Source: Zantedeschia hybrid cultivar (Eukaryota > Streptophyta > Magnoliopsida > Alismatales > Araceae). From it: a stretch of DNA of 64,000 bases. Both the position numbers and the translations under genes were made by a program. The DNA is taken from assembly GCA_030544215.1 (NCBI GenBank), contig JARZZO010000016.1, positions 38,710,001 through 38,774,000 of the forward strand, in the 5' to 3' direction. Position 1 is the stretch's first letter. Each line of letters opens with the position of its first letter. The notes below the pieces were generated by a model that saw only the letters and a list, made by a program, of their open reading frames with translations, had not been told where the DNA came from and did no database searches. Of this stretch, positions 1 through 10,396 are shown piece after piece.

Positions 1-665
1 CGAGCTCCAAGCCGTCCGCCTGTCTCTCCCCACGCCGCCGCCGAGGTCGTCCTAGCCCCACCGTGACGTCGGCCGCCGTCCGGAGAGCAGAACGCCGCAG
101 TGGAAGTGGGGGTGGTAGGGTTAGGAGCCAGGTAGAGGATGGAGTGGAGGGAGAGGCGAAATGGTGTGAGGAAAAGAGGGAGGAGGAGGGGGTCGCCGCC
201 GGTCGCCGGAGGAGAAGGAGAGTAGGAGAGTAGGAGAAAATGAGGGAAAGAAGGAGGGCTCGCGGGGTTAACCAGAAACCGGCTAAAACGCGTCGACATG
301 CACGGACGCCTATCAGGTGACATGACGGCCGCTCTGACAAGATTCTGAAACGCGTCGTCCTATACAGACGCCATTCAGACAACTTGTCAGGGCCGTACTC
401 TAACACACCCAGAGTCGCAGTCTGAAAGGCGTCGACCCACACGGACGCCGTTCAGACGACCTGACAGGGCCGTACTCTCGCGGCCCAAGGTCAGTCCACG
501 TGGCACCCACGTGGCAGAACCTGAAACGCGTCTGCTACGGTGGACGCCGTTTAAAACGCGTCTCGAGGTCCTGACGCGATTCGACTCAGAACCTCCGCCC
601 CTCACAAGGGCTAGAACAACGGGGGTCCGACCCGAAAACCGGATCCGAAAGTCTCGATCCTTACA
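1..665 (-). repeat. 3' LTR of the chromovirus (partial)
   Basis: Positions 1-665 match 7074-7738 almost base for base, so this is the U3 side of the second LTR. It ends at 665 next to the polypurine tract. It carries five of the GGCGTC/GACGCC hairpins (about 283-584). The remaining roughly 1660 bp lie left of the window. Visible differences from the other LTR are few (for example single changes near 350, 488 and 514), suggesting fairly recent insertion. Confidence 0.93.
283..584. repeat. GGCGTC/GACGCC hairpin cluster in the partial 3' LTR (5 units)
   Basis: The counterpart of 7356-7657, offset by 7073 bases, with the same five units and the same loops. It follows from LTR duplication and is not an independent occurrence. 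Confidence 0.88.
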
Positions 666-679
666 TTCTCCCCCCCTTA
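666..679 (-). other. polypurine tract of the chromovirus
   Basis: Read on the minus strand this is AAGGGGGGGAGAA, directly before the TGTAAGG start of the 3' LTR. It primes plus-strand DNA synthesis in LTR elements. Its position exactly at the LTR boundary defines that boundary. Confidence 0.85.
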
Positions 680-753
680 AAAGAAATTTCGCCCTCGAAA
701 TTGATTGCTAGGAATATCAAGGTCACAACGGGAGTACAAGTTCACGGGAATAC

Positions 754-2664
754 TTACGAAAAGAGGTAAGGAAATTGCTCCCGCATCTCATCCTCTCGCT
801 CCCAGGTCGCCTCACCTCCGGAGCTGTACTGCCAAATCACCTTGACCAACGGTACGACCTTGTTCCGCAAGACCTGATCTCTGCGATCCTCAATACGAAC
901 CGGATACTCTGGGAATGACAAATCCTCAGCGACCTCCAACTCTGAAAAATCCAACACATGGGACGGATCCTGAACGTACTTCCTCAGCAAGGACACATGG
1001 AACACATCGTGCACTCCTGCAAGACTGGGCGGCAAGGCCAGCTGATAAGCGGTTTCCCCAATTCGAGCAAGAATGGGAAAGGGTCCAATATATCGCGGAC
1101 TCAGCTTGCCTCGCTTCCCGAATCTCAGCACACCCTTGGAGGGTGAGACTCGGAGAAACACGTGGTCCCCAACCTCAAATTCAAGTGGTCTCCGTCGGAT
1201 GTCAGCATAACTCTTCTGTCTGTTCTGAGCTGCGGTCAACCTCTGCCGAACCGTCCTGGCAATCTCAGCACACTGCTGCACTAACTCAGGTCCTGCTATC
1301 TGCCTCTCACCGATCTCGGACCAACACACCGGAGATCGACACGGCCGCCCATACAAAGCCTCATAAGGCGCCATGCCGATGCTAGAATGATAGCTGTTGT
1401 TGTAGGCAAACTCCACGGTGGACAAGTGTTGTTCCCACGAACCTCCCCAGTCTAGGCAACACGCCCTGAGCATATCTTCCAAGGTCTGAATAGTCCTCTC
1501 CGACTGCCCGTCAGTCTCTGGATGGTAGGCCGAGCTGAAAGCCAACTGAGTGCCCAGCGCCTGCTGAAAGCTCTTCCAGAATCTGGAAGTAAACCTTGGA
1601 TCTCGATCCGATACAATGGACAAGGGTACCCCGTGCAGAGAGATAATCCGGTCCACAAACAACTTAGCCAGCTTGCCGACCGACCAGTCCTTCCTAATGG
1701 CTACGAAGTGTGCCGACTTGGTCAGCCGATCAACGATGACCCAGATAGCGTCTCTCCTGCTAGGGGATGCAGGCAATCCCATCACAAAGTCCATCGTCAC
1801 ATGCTCCCATTTCCACTCAGGAATCGGTAAGGGCTGCAGCAACCCTCCTGGTCTCTGATGCTCGGCTTTAACCTGCTGGCATGTCATGCATCTAGCCACA
1901 TACTCAGCCACATCTCTTTTCATACCGGGCCACCAGAAGTGACTCCTCAAACAATGATACATCTTTGTTGTCCCGGGATGCACTGCATACCTCGAACGGT
2001 GCGCCTCATCAAGAACACATCTGCGCACGTCTTCCTCAGTCGGGACATAGAGTCTGCCTCTGAATCTGACGGTACCATCATCCCACAACTCAACTTCAGG
2101 CCTCTGGAGGATCTGCGGTAACTCAGCATCTGCCCTCTGAGCCTCAATCACAGCATGGTACACAGCCGGTCTCACAGTCAAGCTGACAAGTACTGCTCTA
2201 TCCTCTTCACGTGGAACCCTAAAGGAGGATTCTACCACCTGCTCAAATAATTTCCACTCCCGAATCATGAGGTATGACATGACCGTCTTCCGACTCAAAG
2301 CGTCTGCCACTACATTCGCCTTGCCTGGATGATAAGAAAGGTCAAAGTCATAATCCTTAATAAACTCCATCCACCTCCGCTGCCTCAGATTCAGGTCTCT
2401 CTGAGTGAACACATATTTCAAGCTCTTGTGATCTGTAAAAACCTGAAATTTTTCTCCGTATAAGTAATGCCTCCAGATCTTCAGTGCAAACACCACAGCT
2501 GCAAGCTCCAAATCATGAGTAGGATAGTTCTCTTCATGCCTCTTCAGCTGCCGAGAAGCATAAGCAACTACCCTGCCATGTTGCATAAGGACTGCTCCCA
2601 AACCTCGACGGGACGCATCTGAGTAAACCACAAATCCACCTGACCCAGATAGAAGCACCAACAC
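754..2664 (-). pseudogene. chromovirus pol, 3' part: RNase H, integrase, chromodomain-like tail
   Basis: A 636-residue frame. It starts inside RNase H (VVYSDASRRGLGAVL, then FTDHKSLKYV). It continues through the zinc-binding integrase N-terminus (H..H..CMTCQQVK), the catalytic core with visible acidic residues (TMDFVMGLP, SDRDPRF, ETDGQSERTIQ) and the GPF/Y-like region (RYIGPFPILARIG). It ends in a short chromodomain-like stretch with conserved aromatics (VIWQYSSGGEATWERE). In chromoviruses that tail steers integration into heterochromatin. The frame is open to its own stop but is separated from the RT frame by frame breaks between 2665 and 2730, so it can no longer be made as part of one polyprotein. 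The core looks complete. Confidence 0.9.
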
Positions 2665-2715
2665 TGGGGCTGACGTGAGACGATTTTTAGCTCAATAAAA
2701 CTCTGCTCACAATCC

Positions 2716-4980
2716 TCAGTCCAATACGAAACGAACTCCCTTTCGAGTCAACCTCGACAAGGGGGCCGCTATCGAGGAAAATCCCTGAACAAACCGCCTG
2801 TAATATCCGGCAAGCCCCAGAAAGATCCTGATCTCAGTCACTGAAGTCGGCCTGCTCCAGTCCATCACTGCCTCTATCTTGGCTGGATCCACTGCGATGC
2901 CTTCACCAGAAATAACGTGCCCAAGGAAGTGCACCTCGTTCAGCCAAAATTCACATTTGCTGAACTTGGCATAAAGTTGGTGCTCTCTCAGGACCTGCAA
3001 CACTGCCCGAAGATGAGCAGCGTGCTCTTCCTCAGAAGAAGAATAGATCAGAATATCATCAACAAACACAACCACAAACTGGTCCAGGTAGGTCCTGAAG
3101 ACTCGGTTCATCAGATCCATAAAGGCCGCCGGAGCATTGGTTATGCCTTTCGGCATAACCAAAAACTCATAATGTCCATACCGAGTCCTGAAAGCCGTCT
3201 TACTAACATCCACATCCCTGATTCTCATCTGATAATACCCAGATCTTAGATCGATCTTGGAAAACACCCTCGCTGTCGGCAACTGATCCATCAAATTGTC
3301 GATCCTAGGAAGCGGGTACTTATTCTTTATTGTTACTTGGTTCAGCTGCCTATAATCGATGCACAATCTCAAGGAACCATCCTTCTTCCTGACAAACAGA
3401 ACTGGAGCACCCCACGGAGATGTACTGGGACGAATGAAACCCTTATCCAACAACTCCTGCAACTGCGCCTTCAACTCAGCGAGTTCGGCTGGCGCCATCC
3501 GATACGGGGCCTTAGACAAGGGCGCCGTACCTGGTGCAAGCTCGATGGTAAACTCTACCTCTCGCTGAGGAGGAAGGCCAGGCAGCTCCTCAGGAAAAAC
3601 ATCTACGAACTCACAAACAACCGGCACCTCCCAAGGACTCGGACTAGCACATACATCAGAAACAACAACAGAGGCTAAGAAAGCCTCGCAGCCACCAGCA
3701 AGCAACCTCCGTGCCTTAAAGGCATAAATGAGAATACCTCGAGAAGAAAGCCTAATACCTTGGAAGAAAAAGGTCGGGATGTCCGGAATAGAGAAGCGCA
3801 CCCTCTTCCTGTGGCAGTCCACCTCCGCATAAAAGACTTCCAACCAATCCATACCCAGGATGATATCGAAATCACGAATAGCAAGTACGACCAACTGGGC
3901 AGGTAGTACATGACCCTCAATGGTCAAGGGAACATCCCTTAAACAATTATAAGATATCATGAAGTCTCCAGAAGGAACCTCAACCATCAGACCATCAGAC
4001 AACTCATCAACGGGTGCAGAAAGAATGTCTAGGAACTGCTCGGAAATAAAAGAATGCGAAGCACCTGAATCGATCAACACATGCGCAGAGTTCCCAAGGA
4101 CAGAGAGTGTACCTTCCACCAAGTTGGACGCGCGAGCCTCCCTCCTGGTGATAGCCAGCACTCTCCCCTGAGTCCTCGGCTTCTTCTGATCGCCATGACC
4201 CTGCCCCTGACTATGCCCCTGCGGGCACTGCCTCGCCAGATGGCCCTGTTGGCCGCAAGTAAAACACCGCCTAGGAAGAGTGGGACACTGAGTCCCGCCA
4301 TGAGCACCACCACATTGCTGACAAACAGCCGGAAGCCTCTGAGCTGGCTCCTGCTGGGCACTGGACACTGTCTGACTCTGCTGACCCTGCCTGGGCCTGC
4401 TGCTGCCGCTGCTGCCACTACTGCTGCCACCACCCCTGAAGAATCTCCTGAATCGGGAGCCGAGAGAAGACGATCCCGAACCGACTGAAGGAGCCGGTGC
4501 CGCTGCCTTACCCCTGCCTCGCGCTGGCCCCTGAACAGTCTGCCCTCTCTCTCGGGCCGACTGGATCTGTTGAGCCTCTACAGTTGCTGCACGCCTAACA
4601 GCTGACGCCAAGTCTGTACAACAATGGGACGCCACGAAGTTCCTCAAACTGAGCCTAAGCCCATCCACAAACCTCTCCGTGCGACGCACCTCGTCCCCAG
4701 ATATGAAAGGCACGAACCGTCCCAGCGAAACAAACTTCGCCTCGTACTCAAGTACCGTCATACTCCCCTGCGTCAGATCCATAAACTCCCTCTCCTTAGC
4801 TCGCTGGACATGTCTAGGGAAATATTGTGCATTGAACTCCTTGACAAAGGTCTCCCAAGAAATTTCCCTAAGACTCCTGTCCCCATAAGACAAACTCTTC
4901 AGTGTGGTCCACCAGTCATAGGTGCTATCCTTCAGCATGAAAGTAGCCAGTGGGGTCCTCTCTACCGCTGCACAGTCCAT
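2716..4980 (-). pseudogene. chromovirus gag-protease-RT frame
   Basis: A 754-residue frame on the minus strand. It begins in the middle of the gag capsid-like region (LKDSTYDWWTTL), passes a basic Gly/Ser-rich stretch and a CCHC zinc knuckle (CFTCGQQGHLARQC). It then has an aspartic protease with IDSGASHSF, and a reverse transcriptase with KKDGSLRLCIDYRQLN and the catalytic FVDD box (VVVFVDDILIYS). It stops at the start of RNase H where an extra base near 2727 turns the expected WTED motif into VLD-stop. A compensating slip near 2690 restores the frame of the 754-2664 segment. The N-terminal gag is displaced into another frame by a break near 5040. Confidence 0.9.
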
Positions 4981-5258
4981 AGTATCAAAAGTCTTCTCAA
5001 TCTCTCTAAGCCAATGAACGGCCTCGTCAGGGTCGGGACGACCGTGAAGTGAGGTGGCCTCAGCTTCAAGAACCTCTCAAGTGTAGCTGTGGTCCCTCCC
5101 CGACTACTAGAACCCTCGCTAGGATCTCGAGTCTGATATCGAGCCATAGTATCCATCATGGCCTCCATAAACTGCTCAACACTCGGCCTCCCTGCCTCGG
5201 ACCCACTAGGGACATCTCCCCGCTCTCGAATAACTGGCATCCTCTTCCTGGGAGCCAT
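4962..5258 (-). pseudogene. chromovirus gag N-terminus, frameshifted
   Basis: The start of the polyprotein, beginning MAPRKRMPVIRERGD at 5258, about 135 bases after the primer binding site. It reads as normal gag up to LKLRPPHFT. From there the frame is lost (TVVPTLTRPF instead of the usual Asp/Glu-rich stretch leading to a WL motif). The correct continuation is in the 2716-4980 frame, so one base was gained or lost around 5035-5050. Confidence 0.82.
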
Positions 5259-5393
5259 CTACTCGCCTATAATTACAAAATCAAAAGTTCTAATTAGAGT
5301 CCTAAAACCTATGCTATCGCCGTGCTTGTACGGGATAATGTATTTATTTGCCGAATTACAACATTTAACCTAGTTATTTATTTATTTGCCAGA

Positions 5394-5413
5394 CCGTATG
5401 CTCTGATACCAAC
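5394..5413 (-). other. primer binding site (initiator tRNA-Met type)
   Basis: On the minus strand the sequence right after the 5' LTR reads TTGGTATCAGAGCATACGG. TGGTATCAGAGC is the classic complement of the plant initiator methionine tRNA 3' end used by many retrotransposons. Its contact with the TCGTTACA end of the LTR fixes the 5' LTR boundary at 5414. Confidence 0.92.
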
Positions 5414-6450
5414 TGTAACGACCCGCCACCCTATAATCGGGGATCCGATTAATAAATGGGTACCGAATCATTAATTTGGGACCAAACCAGGATCTAGTAA
5501 GTCTGGGAAATAAATAATAAACTAAGCTAAACATTCACATCGCATTGACTTAAAATAAAAGTGCAGGAATTAAATTATTACAATGCGACTCGATACAGCA
5601 AATAATTACATTCTCCAACAGAAGGAAATAATTAAACATACAGGCCAAAGATAAAATAACAACTACATCGGGGCATACCCCGGAACAACCGCTGAAGGCA
5701 CACCACACCCGGCCGCACACGCCGCTCTAAGTCTATTGCGAGTCCTTACCTGAAAACCGCAGGGGTGAGTCTCAGGACAAGACTCAGTAGGGATCCTTCG
5801 ATCCCCACTGCCCACGCACACACCCACAAGTGTAAAGTACAGCTAACAGTAGAGTAACAAGTGTAGTGGCAGGTATGATATCTAATTCTCTACGTGAGAA
5901 CACATGCAGTCGAAATATAATAGTCATGCATATTCTAAATCAACCGTTAGAAAACCCACAACTGCCGTCTCGATAGAACTCACCGACCGTACAAACAACG
6001 GTGGGAAAAACCTCGACCCGCTGAGACCAAGGAGTAGCCCCTCGGATAGCACGCTCGCTACTCCGGCCCAACCGGCTCAGGTGACTACCCCTTCCCTCAG
6101 CATGAGTGACTCTCCGAATGTACCACTCCGACACCGGTACTAGCTGACCCCGGGGTTCACCAGGTGACCCTCTCTCACTAGGCGTCACCCCGCCCACGCC
6201 CCCACCGGCGCTGTGCTCACGCCCCCACCAGCACAGGGTGATAAAGTGCTACAATGTCACTCCAGGTCCACAGTAACTGAAAACCCAACACAGTGCGATC
6301 CGGTCACGTGAAAAGCCCGCGATCGCATAACACACATAGAACCATCCGATCATGAGGAATCCATCTCTATCGGGTGCATTAAAACATGTGCTAACCAACT
6401 ATCTAGCAGTATGAACACGTTTTACTGGCATGAATTAGTGGAATTCTGTC

Positions 6451-6818
6451 TTGAATCGCGTCGACCGAGGTCGACGCCATTCAAGCTCCATGTATAGGTT
6501 CATATAAATCAGTCTTCAGAATCTGGCCTTAAAAGGCGTCGACACCAGAGGACGCCGTTTAAAAGGCGTCAACATCCCCAGACGCCATTCAACACGGAAA
6601 TCCGGAAATTCCAAGACCTTTACTCAGGGGCTTTTCTGCCTTAAAAGGCGTCGTGGGTGCCTGACGCCATTCAAAAATGCGTCGTTCACCCATGACGTCT
6701 TTTAAGCTCTGAATTCCCGACCTGGCAGACTGCCTGTCAGGCGATTCCTGTCTAAAAGGCGTCGTGATGGCCCGACGCCCTTCAAAAAGGCGTCGTCCAT
6801 GCACGACGTCTTTCAAGC
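6451..6818. repeat. GGCGTC/GACGCC hairpin cluster, LTR distal group (7 units)
   Basis: Seven imperfect inverted repeats of about 33 bases start at about 6451, 6529, 6558, 6639, 6670, 6752 and 6782. The arms are conserved (TTNAAANGCGTC on the left, GACGCCNTTNAA on the right) while the 8-11 base loops differ completely, for example GACACCAGAG against AACATCCCCA. Neighbouring units often share their A/T-rich edge. The same family recurs at 283-584, 7356-7657 and 38984-39903. Function unknown. Confidence 0.88.
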
Positions 6819-7355
6819 CCAGGAACCAGGATCGCCCTAAACCCGAGGGCTCCCTTTCCAACCCCAAACAAACCCAAAACGGAGGGAAGAAGAGAAACAA
6901 CACTATCCATAAGCAATACATTCGTGGAAATCCCCCTTATCATCAGATGAACTCCTAAACATGCTCATTCTAACCCCCAAATCAAAGATCTTCCACATGC
7001 ATAAACGAGGAAAAACATGGTTTTAATCACGATGCTATGGGGAACGTCACCCTACTGGACACTCGAACGCCTCCGAGCTCCAAGCCGTCCGCCTGTCTCT
7101 CCCCACGCCGCCGCCGAGGTCGTCCTAGCCCCACCGTGACGTCGGCCGCCGTCCGGAGAGCAGAACGCCGCAGTGGAAGTGGGGGTGGTAGGGTTAGGAG
7201 CCAGGTAGAGGATGGAGTGGAGGGAGAGGCGAAATGGTGTGAGGAAAAGAGGGAGGAGGAGGGGGTCGCCGCCGGTCGCCGGAGGAGAAGGAGAGTAGGA
7301 GAGTAGGAGAAAATGAGGGAAAGAAGGAGGGCTCGCGGGGTTAACCAGAAACTGG

Positions 7356-7657
7356 CTAAAACGCGTCGACATGCACGGACGCCTATCAGGTGACATGACG
7401 GCCGCTCTGACAAGATTCTGAAACGCGTCGTCCTATACAGACGCCATTCAGACAACTTGTCAGGGCCGTACTCTAACACACCCAGAGTCGCAGTCTGAAA
7501 GGCGTCGACCCACACGGACGCCGTTCAGACGACCTGACAGGGCCGTACTCTCGCGGCCCAAGGTCAGTCTACGTGGCACCCACGTGGCAGAACTTGAAAC
7601 GCGTCTGCTACGGTGGACGCCGTTTAAAACGCGTCTCGAGGTCCTGACGCGATTCGA
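7356..7657. repeat. GGCGTC/GACGCC hairpin cluster, LTR proximal group (5 units)
   Basis: Five more units of the same inverted repeat, at about 7356-7390, 7418-7452, 7494-7528, 7593-7628 and 7624-7657, close to the TG start of the LTR. Several use an ACGCGTC left arm in place of AGGCGTC. The 283-584 stretch of the partial LTR holds the matching copies. Confidence 0.88.
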
Positions 7658-7959
7658 CTCAGAACCTCCGCCCCTCACAAGGGCTAGAACAACGGGGGTC
7701 CGACCCGAAAACCGGATCCGAAAGTCTCGATCGTTACAATATAGAAATAAGATGACTCTTGCTTGTTCCCTCTTTTCCCGAGTCAGATTGAATCGTTATT
7801 TTACATGTCAAGATTGGCTTGGTCGTCGTCACACCACTCGCTGATGCGGATATGGGAGGCTGGGTCGGCTAGCATTGAATACAAATAAGCTCTTCTTTCA
7901 TTCCTATTCTTCAAATGTTGTCACAAGGATCCACTTTCAGAATAAAATGGCTTCACTAA

Positions 7960-8150
7960 CTAAGTGTCCATACAAGCATGCCCTGTACACGAAGATGAAG
8001 AAAGATGGATACGATACATATAGATCATATGCCTATACGTGGACGACATGATCTTCACTGGTAAGAATTCGAGCAACTTTGAATCTTTCAAAAGATCAAT
8101 GGTTAAAGAGTTCGAAATGAGAGATGTAGGACTGATGGCCTATTTCCTTG
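7960..8150 (+). pseudogene. degenerate Ty1/copia RT, left part
   Basis: Broken reading of a copia reverse transcriptase in the plus direction. One frame gives VDDMIFTGKNSSNF followed by FEMRDVGLMAYFLG, matching the catalytic YVDD-like box and the conserved DLG.M.YFLG motif of copia RT. The sequence stops at 8150 where a MITE is inserted and resumes at 8465. Upstream (7739-7960) looks like the same decayed element but gives no clear motif. Confidence 0.72.
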
Positions 8151-8464
8151 GGCTCACTTTGTTTGTGGAATAGGGCGAGAATAGCTGGTATAAAGGCCCT
8201 ATTCTGATTTGGTTGAGGGTATGCCTACTTCCTCCAATTCCCCCAACTCCCCAAATCTACCTGGAATATCTAATTCCCCCAATTCTCTCAATTTTACCTT
8301 TTATTTCACTCCTTATTCCACTTATTCCTACCAAATCACTTGGAATAGCGCAGTATAATCTCCTTATTTTGGGTGGACTACCAAATCAAAATACCTCTTA
8401 TTCTGGTTTAAGAAATCCCCAGAACCTTATTCTGATTTAAGTTATTCTGCAAACAAAGTGAGCC
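8151..8464. mobile_element. MITE (Tourist/Harbinger-like), 314 bp
   Basis: Perfect 15-base terminal inverted repeats, GGCTCACTTTGTTTG at 8151 and CAAACAAAGTGAGCC ending at 8464. The interior is AT-rich with no coding capacity and repeated TTATTCTG-like subterminal words. The flanks are TTG on the left and TTA on the right, compatible with a three-base TTA-type target duplication after one mutation. It interrupts the copia RT frame exactly at the YFLG motif. Family assignment rests on end sequence and size only. Confidence 0.75.
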
Positions 8465-9240
8465 TTAGAGTTAAGGTAAATCAAAGGGAAAGTGGAATCT
8501 TTCTCTAAAAAAGAAGTATGCAAGGCAAATGGTCGAAAGGTTTAAGATGAGTCCAGTGGTAAGACCTTTAAAAGAGATATCAAACTCAGGAGAAAAAATG
8601 GGATCAAACTATGTTCAAAAGTATAGTTGGAAGTCTACGATACCACTAGACCAGATAGCGTCTATGGTTTTTTTATCAGAAGATAGATGGATATGGATGG
8701 AAATGCCGAAAGAGGAAGATCTCATAGCAGCGAAGATCATTCTAAGGTCCAAAAATGGGTACTATCAAATTGTTCTATGAATCGTCAAAAGATTCGACGC
8801 TAGTCGGCTATAAAATAAAGAAAGTGACTTTGGAGGATATCCTGATGAAAGGAAGAGCACTTCCAAATACATCTTCCATATTTTATCAAGCCACATTCGC
8901 ATGGTCGTCAGAGAAAGAGAGGGAAACCTCTAATCTTTTGAAGCCGAGTATGTTGCAGCAGCAGCTTGTGCGTGCCAAGCCATTTGGCTCATCCATGTTT
9001 TGAAGGAATTGCATCTTCAGAAGAAGCGACGGAGATATTAATATGTCCGCCATCTCACTAACAAAGAATCCGGTTTCTCATGGCAGAAGCAAGCACATGG
9101 ACACTCAGTTTCATTTTCTTCGGGAATTAAGTGAAACTTTTCTATTGACAATCTGAAGATTGCTGACATATTCAAAAAGCAGCTGAAAACTTCTTCGCCA
9201 GCGCTGTGGAGACAAAAGTCCAGGGTGCAGTGGCTCCGAG
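8465..9240 (+). pseudogene. degenerate Ty1/copia RT-RNase H, right part
   Basis: Continuation of the copia pol after the MITE. It shows SFSKKKYARQMVERFKM (the usual SQKKYA..LKKF.M region), then YESSKDSTLVGY and a mangled RNase H ending in CDN-like and KNPVSHGRSKH-like text around 9040-9110 (histidine-rich tail typical of copia RNase H). Many frameshifts and a large internal deletion between the RT thumb and RNase H. Clearly dead and much older than the copia at 20695-30154. Confidence 0.72.
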
Positions 9241-10311
9241 CTCAGAGAGGGGGTGGTGCACTAGTTATTTCCAAAAGTCCTACCATAATCAGGCGAAACT
9301 GCAACCTACTTGAATAAAGGAAAAAACCAGCAAGGACGAAAAGTGGTGGGAGAGTAAGCGTCAGTCACTAAGGGATGTGCTTTTGTACTTCTTTCATACC
9401 CGTTGGACTCAAGAGCTGCAACTAATTGACCATTGGGAGTTGCCGGCTACCAGTTCCACTTGTGGACTAAGAATGCTATTCTTATAAAGACATTACATTA
9501 CTTATGATGAAATGGAAGCCACGGTGTTTGGGATCGGACAAAGCCCTTGGACCTGATGGCTTTCCGGTGCTTGTTTAACAACACGATTGAAAGATTATAG
9601 GATAGTATGTTAGGGCATTAGGTACTTACTTATTAGACCATCAGTCTATGTTGATTGAGTGGAAGTCAACCCTAAGAACTATAATTCCGAAGAGGCATGG
9701 AGCACGATCGAAGCGCTACCAGCCTATTATGAATATACATAGAATATATAGTCAATCTTGGTAAACCGAAGCTGGGTCTCCTTATATCAAAAGAGAAAAG
9801 TGCATTGTTTTGAGGATGTTTGATCACGGACAATATGTAGCACATGAGGTGTTCCACAATCATGGAAAAATCCCATGTCTCTGTAACAACAATAGTCAAT
9901 TTCGCCACGGGTTTAGTAAAGCACTACTGAATTGAGCTATGGGCTTCTCCTCTTCTTATACCACTCGTGCCTTACAAGTAGTTGGTCACTCACTCACTCC
10001 CTTAATAGGTGCCTAATCAGGATATTGCTTCAGGAAATTCATTAACAGCTTATTCTGATTGACTTTCAAAAGCCTCCCTCAAAGTGGGATTTTTGGCATC
10101 AATCCCATTCGTACCATCTCAACCTCCTGCTCTTCGGCCAAGGAATGCTTACCGAAGCGAAATGTTAACTACTGGAATAAGAAGACCGGTGGGACTGAGC
10201 TTTCTCCCATAGAACCCGGGGAATTTGGGATTGAAAGTTTCTAGGTACCAAAGGCCGATGAAACTATCTCAAATGGGCACCTTCGCCCACCGCAACTCTT
10301 GTTTTGCTGCT
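9241..10311. other. unassigned decayed repeat DNA with a LINE scrap
   Basis: No intact gene is visible. At about 9529-9570 the plus strand reads GSDKALGPDGFPVL, the conserved palm motif of plant L1-type LINE reverse transcriptases, followed by frameshifted text. The rest (tail of the old copia up to about 9330, then AT-rich sequence) shows nothing recognisable. The segment ends where Tat element 1 LTR sequence starts. Confidence 0.5.
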
Positions 10312-10364
10312 TTTTCGGGTTCCAGTCTTGAAATCCGACCGTGGTGAGCTTCGGCAACATTACG

Positions 10365-10382
10365 TGGCGCCGTCTGTGGGAA
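10365..10382 (+). other. primer binding site of Tat element 1
   Basis: TGGCGCCGTCTGTGGGAA, two bases after the LTR end (CAACATTA). The same site occurs after the LTR of element 2 at 53418. This is a primer site widely used by plant Ty3 Tat-lineage elements. Confidence 0.85.
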
Positions 10383-10396
10383 ACTAGCGAGAAGTC

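Larger units (their letters stand above)
1..7738 (-). mobile_element. Ty3/gypsy chromovirus (Tekay/Del-like), minus strand, 3' LTR cut by window
   Basis: An LTR retrotransposon read right to left. The 5' LTR is 5414-7738, the methionine-tRNA primer site abuts it at about 5394-5413, the internal gag-pol spans 754-5258, and a polypurine tract at 666-679 touches the 3' LTR (1-665, truncated by the window edge). Domain order is gag with zinc knuckle, protease, RT, RNase H, integrase, then a chromodomain-like tail, as in the plant chromovirus clade. Three frame breaks (near 5040, 2727 and 2690) make this copy non-autonomous. LTR ends are TGTAACGA and TCGTTACA. The right flank after 7738 is ATATA; the left flank lies outside the window, so a target duplication cannot be tested. 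Confidence 0.92.
5414..7738 (-). repeat. 5' LTR of the chromovirus (complete, 2325 bp)
   Basis: Bounded by TGTAACGA at its start (7738) and TCGTTACA at its end (5414), next to the primer site. Its U3-like half holds twelve short hairpins with GGCGTC/GACGCC arms in two clusters (6451-6818 and 7356-7657). Between them is a purine-rich GAGG/GGAGA stretch (about 7190-7330). The open frames seen here on both strands have no recognisable domain and lie in GC-rich LTR sequence, so they are not called as genes. Confidence 0.93.

Noticed and set aside
915..2147. Plus-strand frames opposite the chromovirus pol
   Set aside because: They are mirror frames of the RNase H-integrase coding region and carry no domain.
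7027..7515. 162-residue minus-strand frame and overlapping plus-strand frames in the LTR
   Set aside because: GC-rich LTR sequence gives open frames in several phases and both strands, with no domain and no match between frames.
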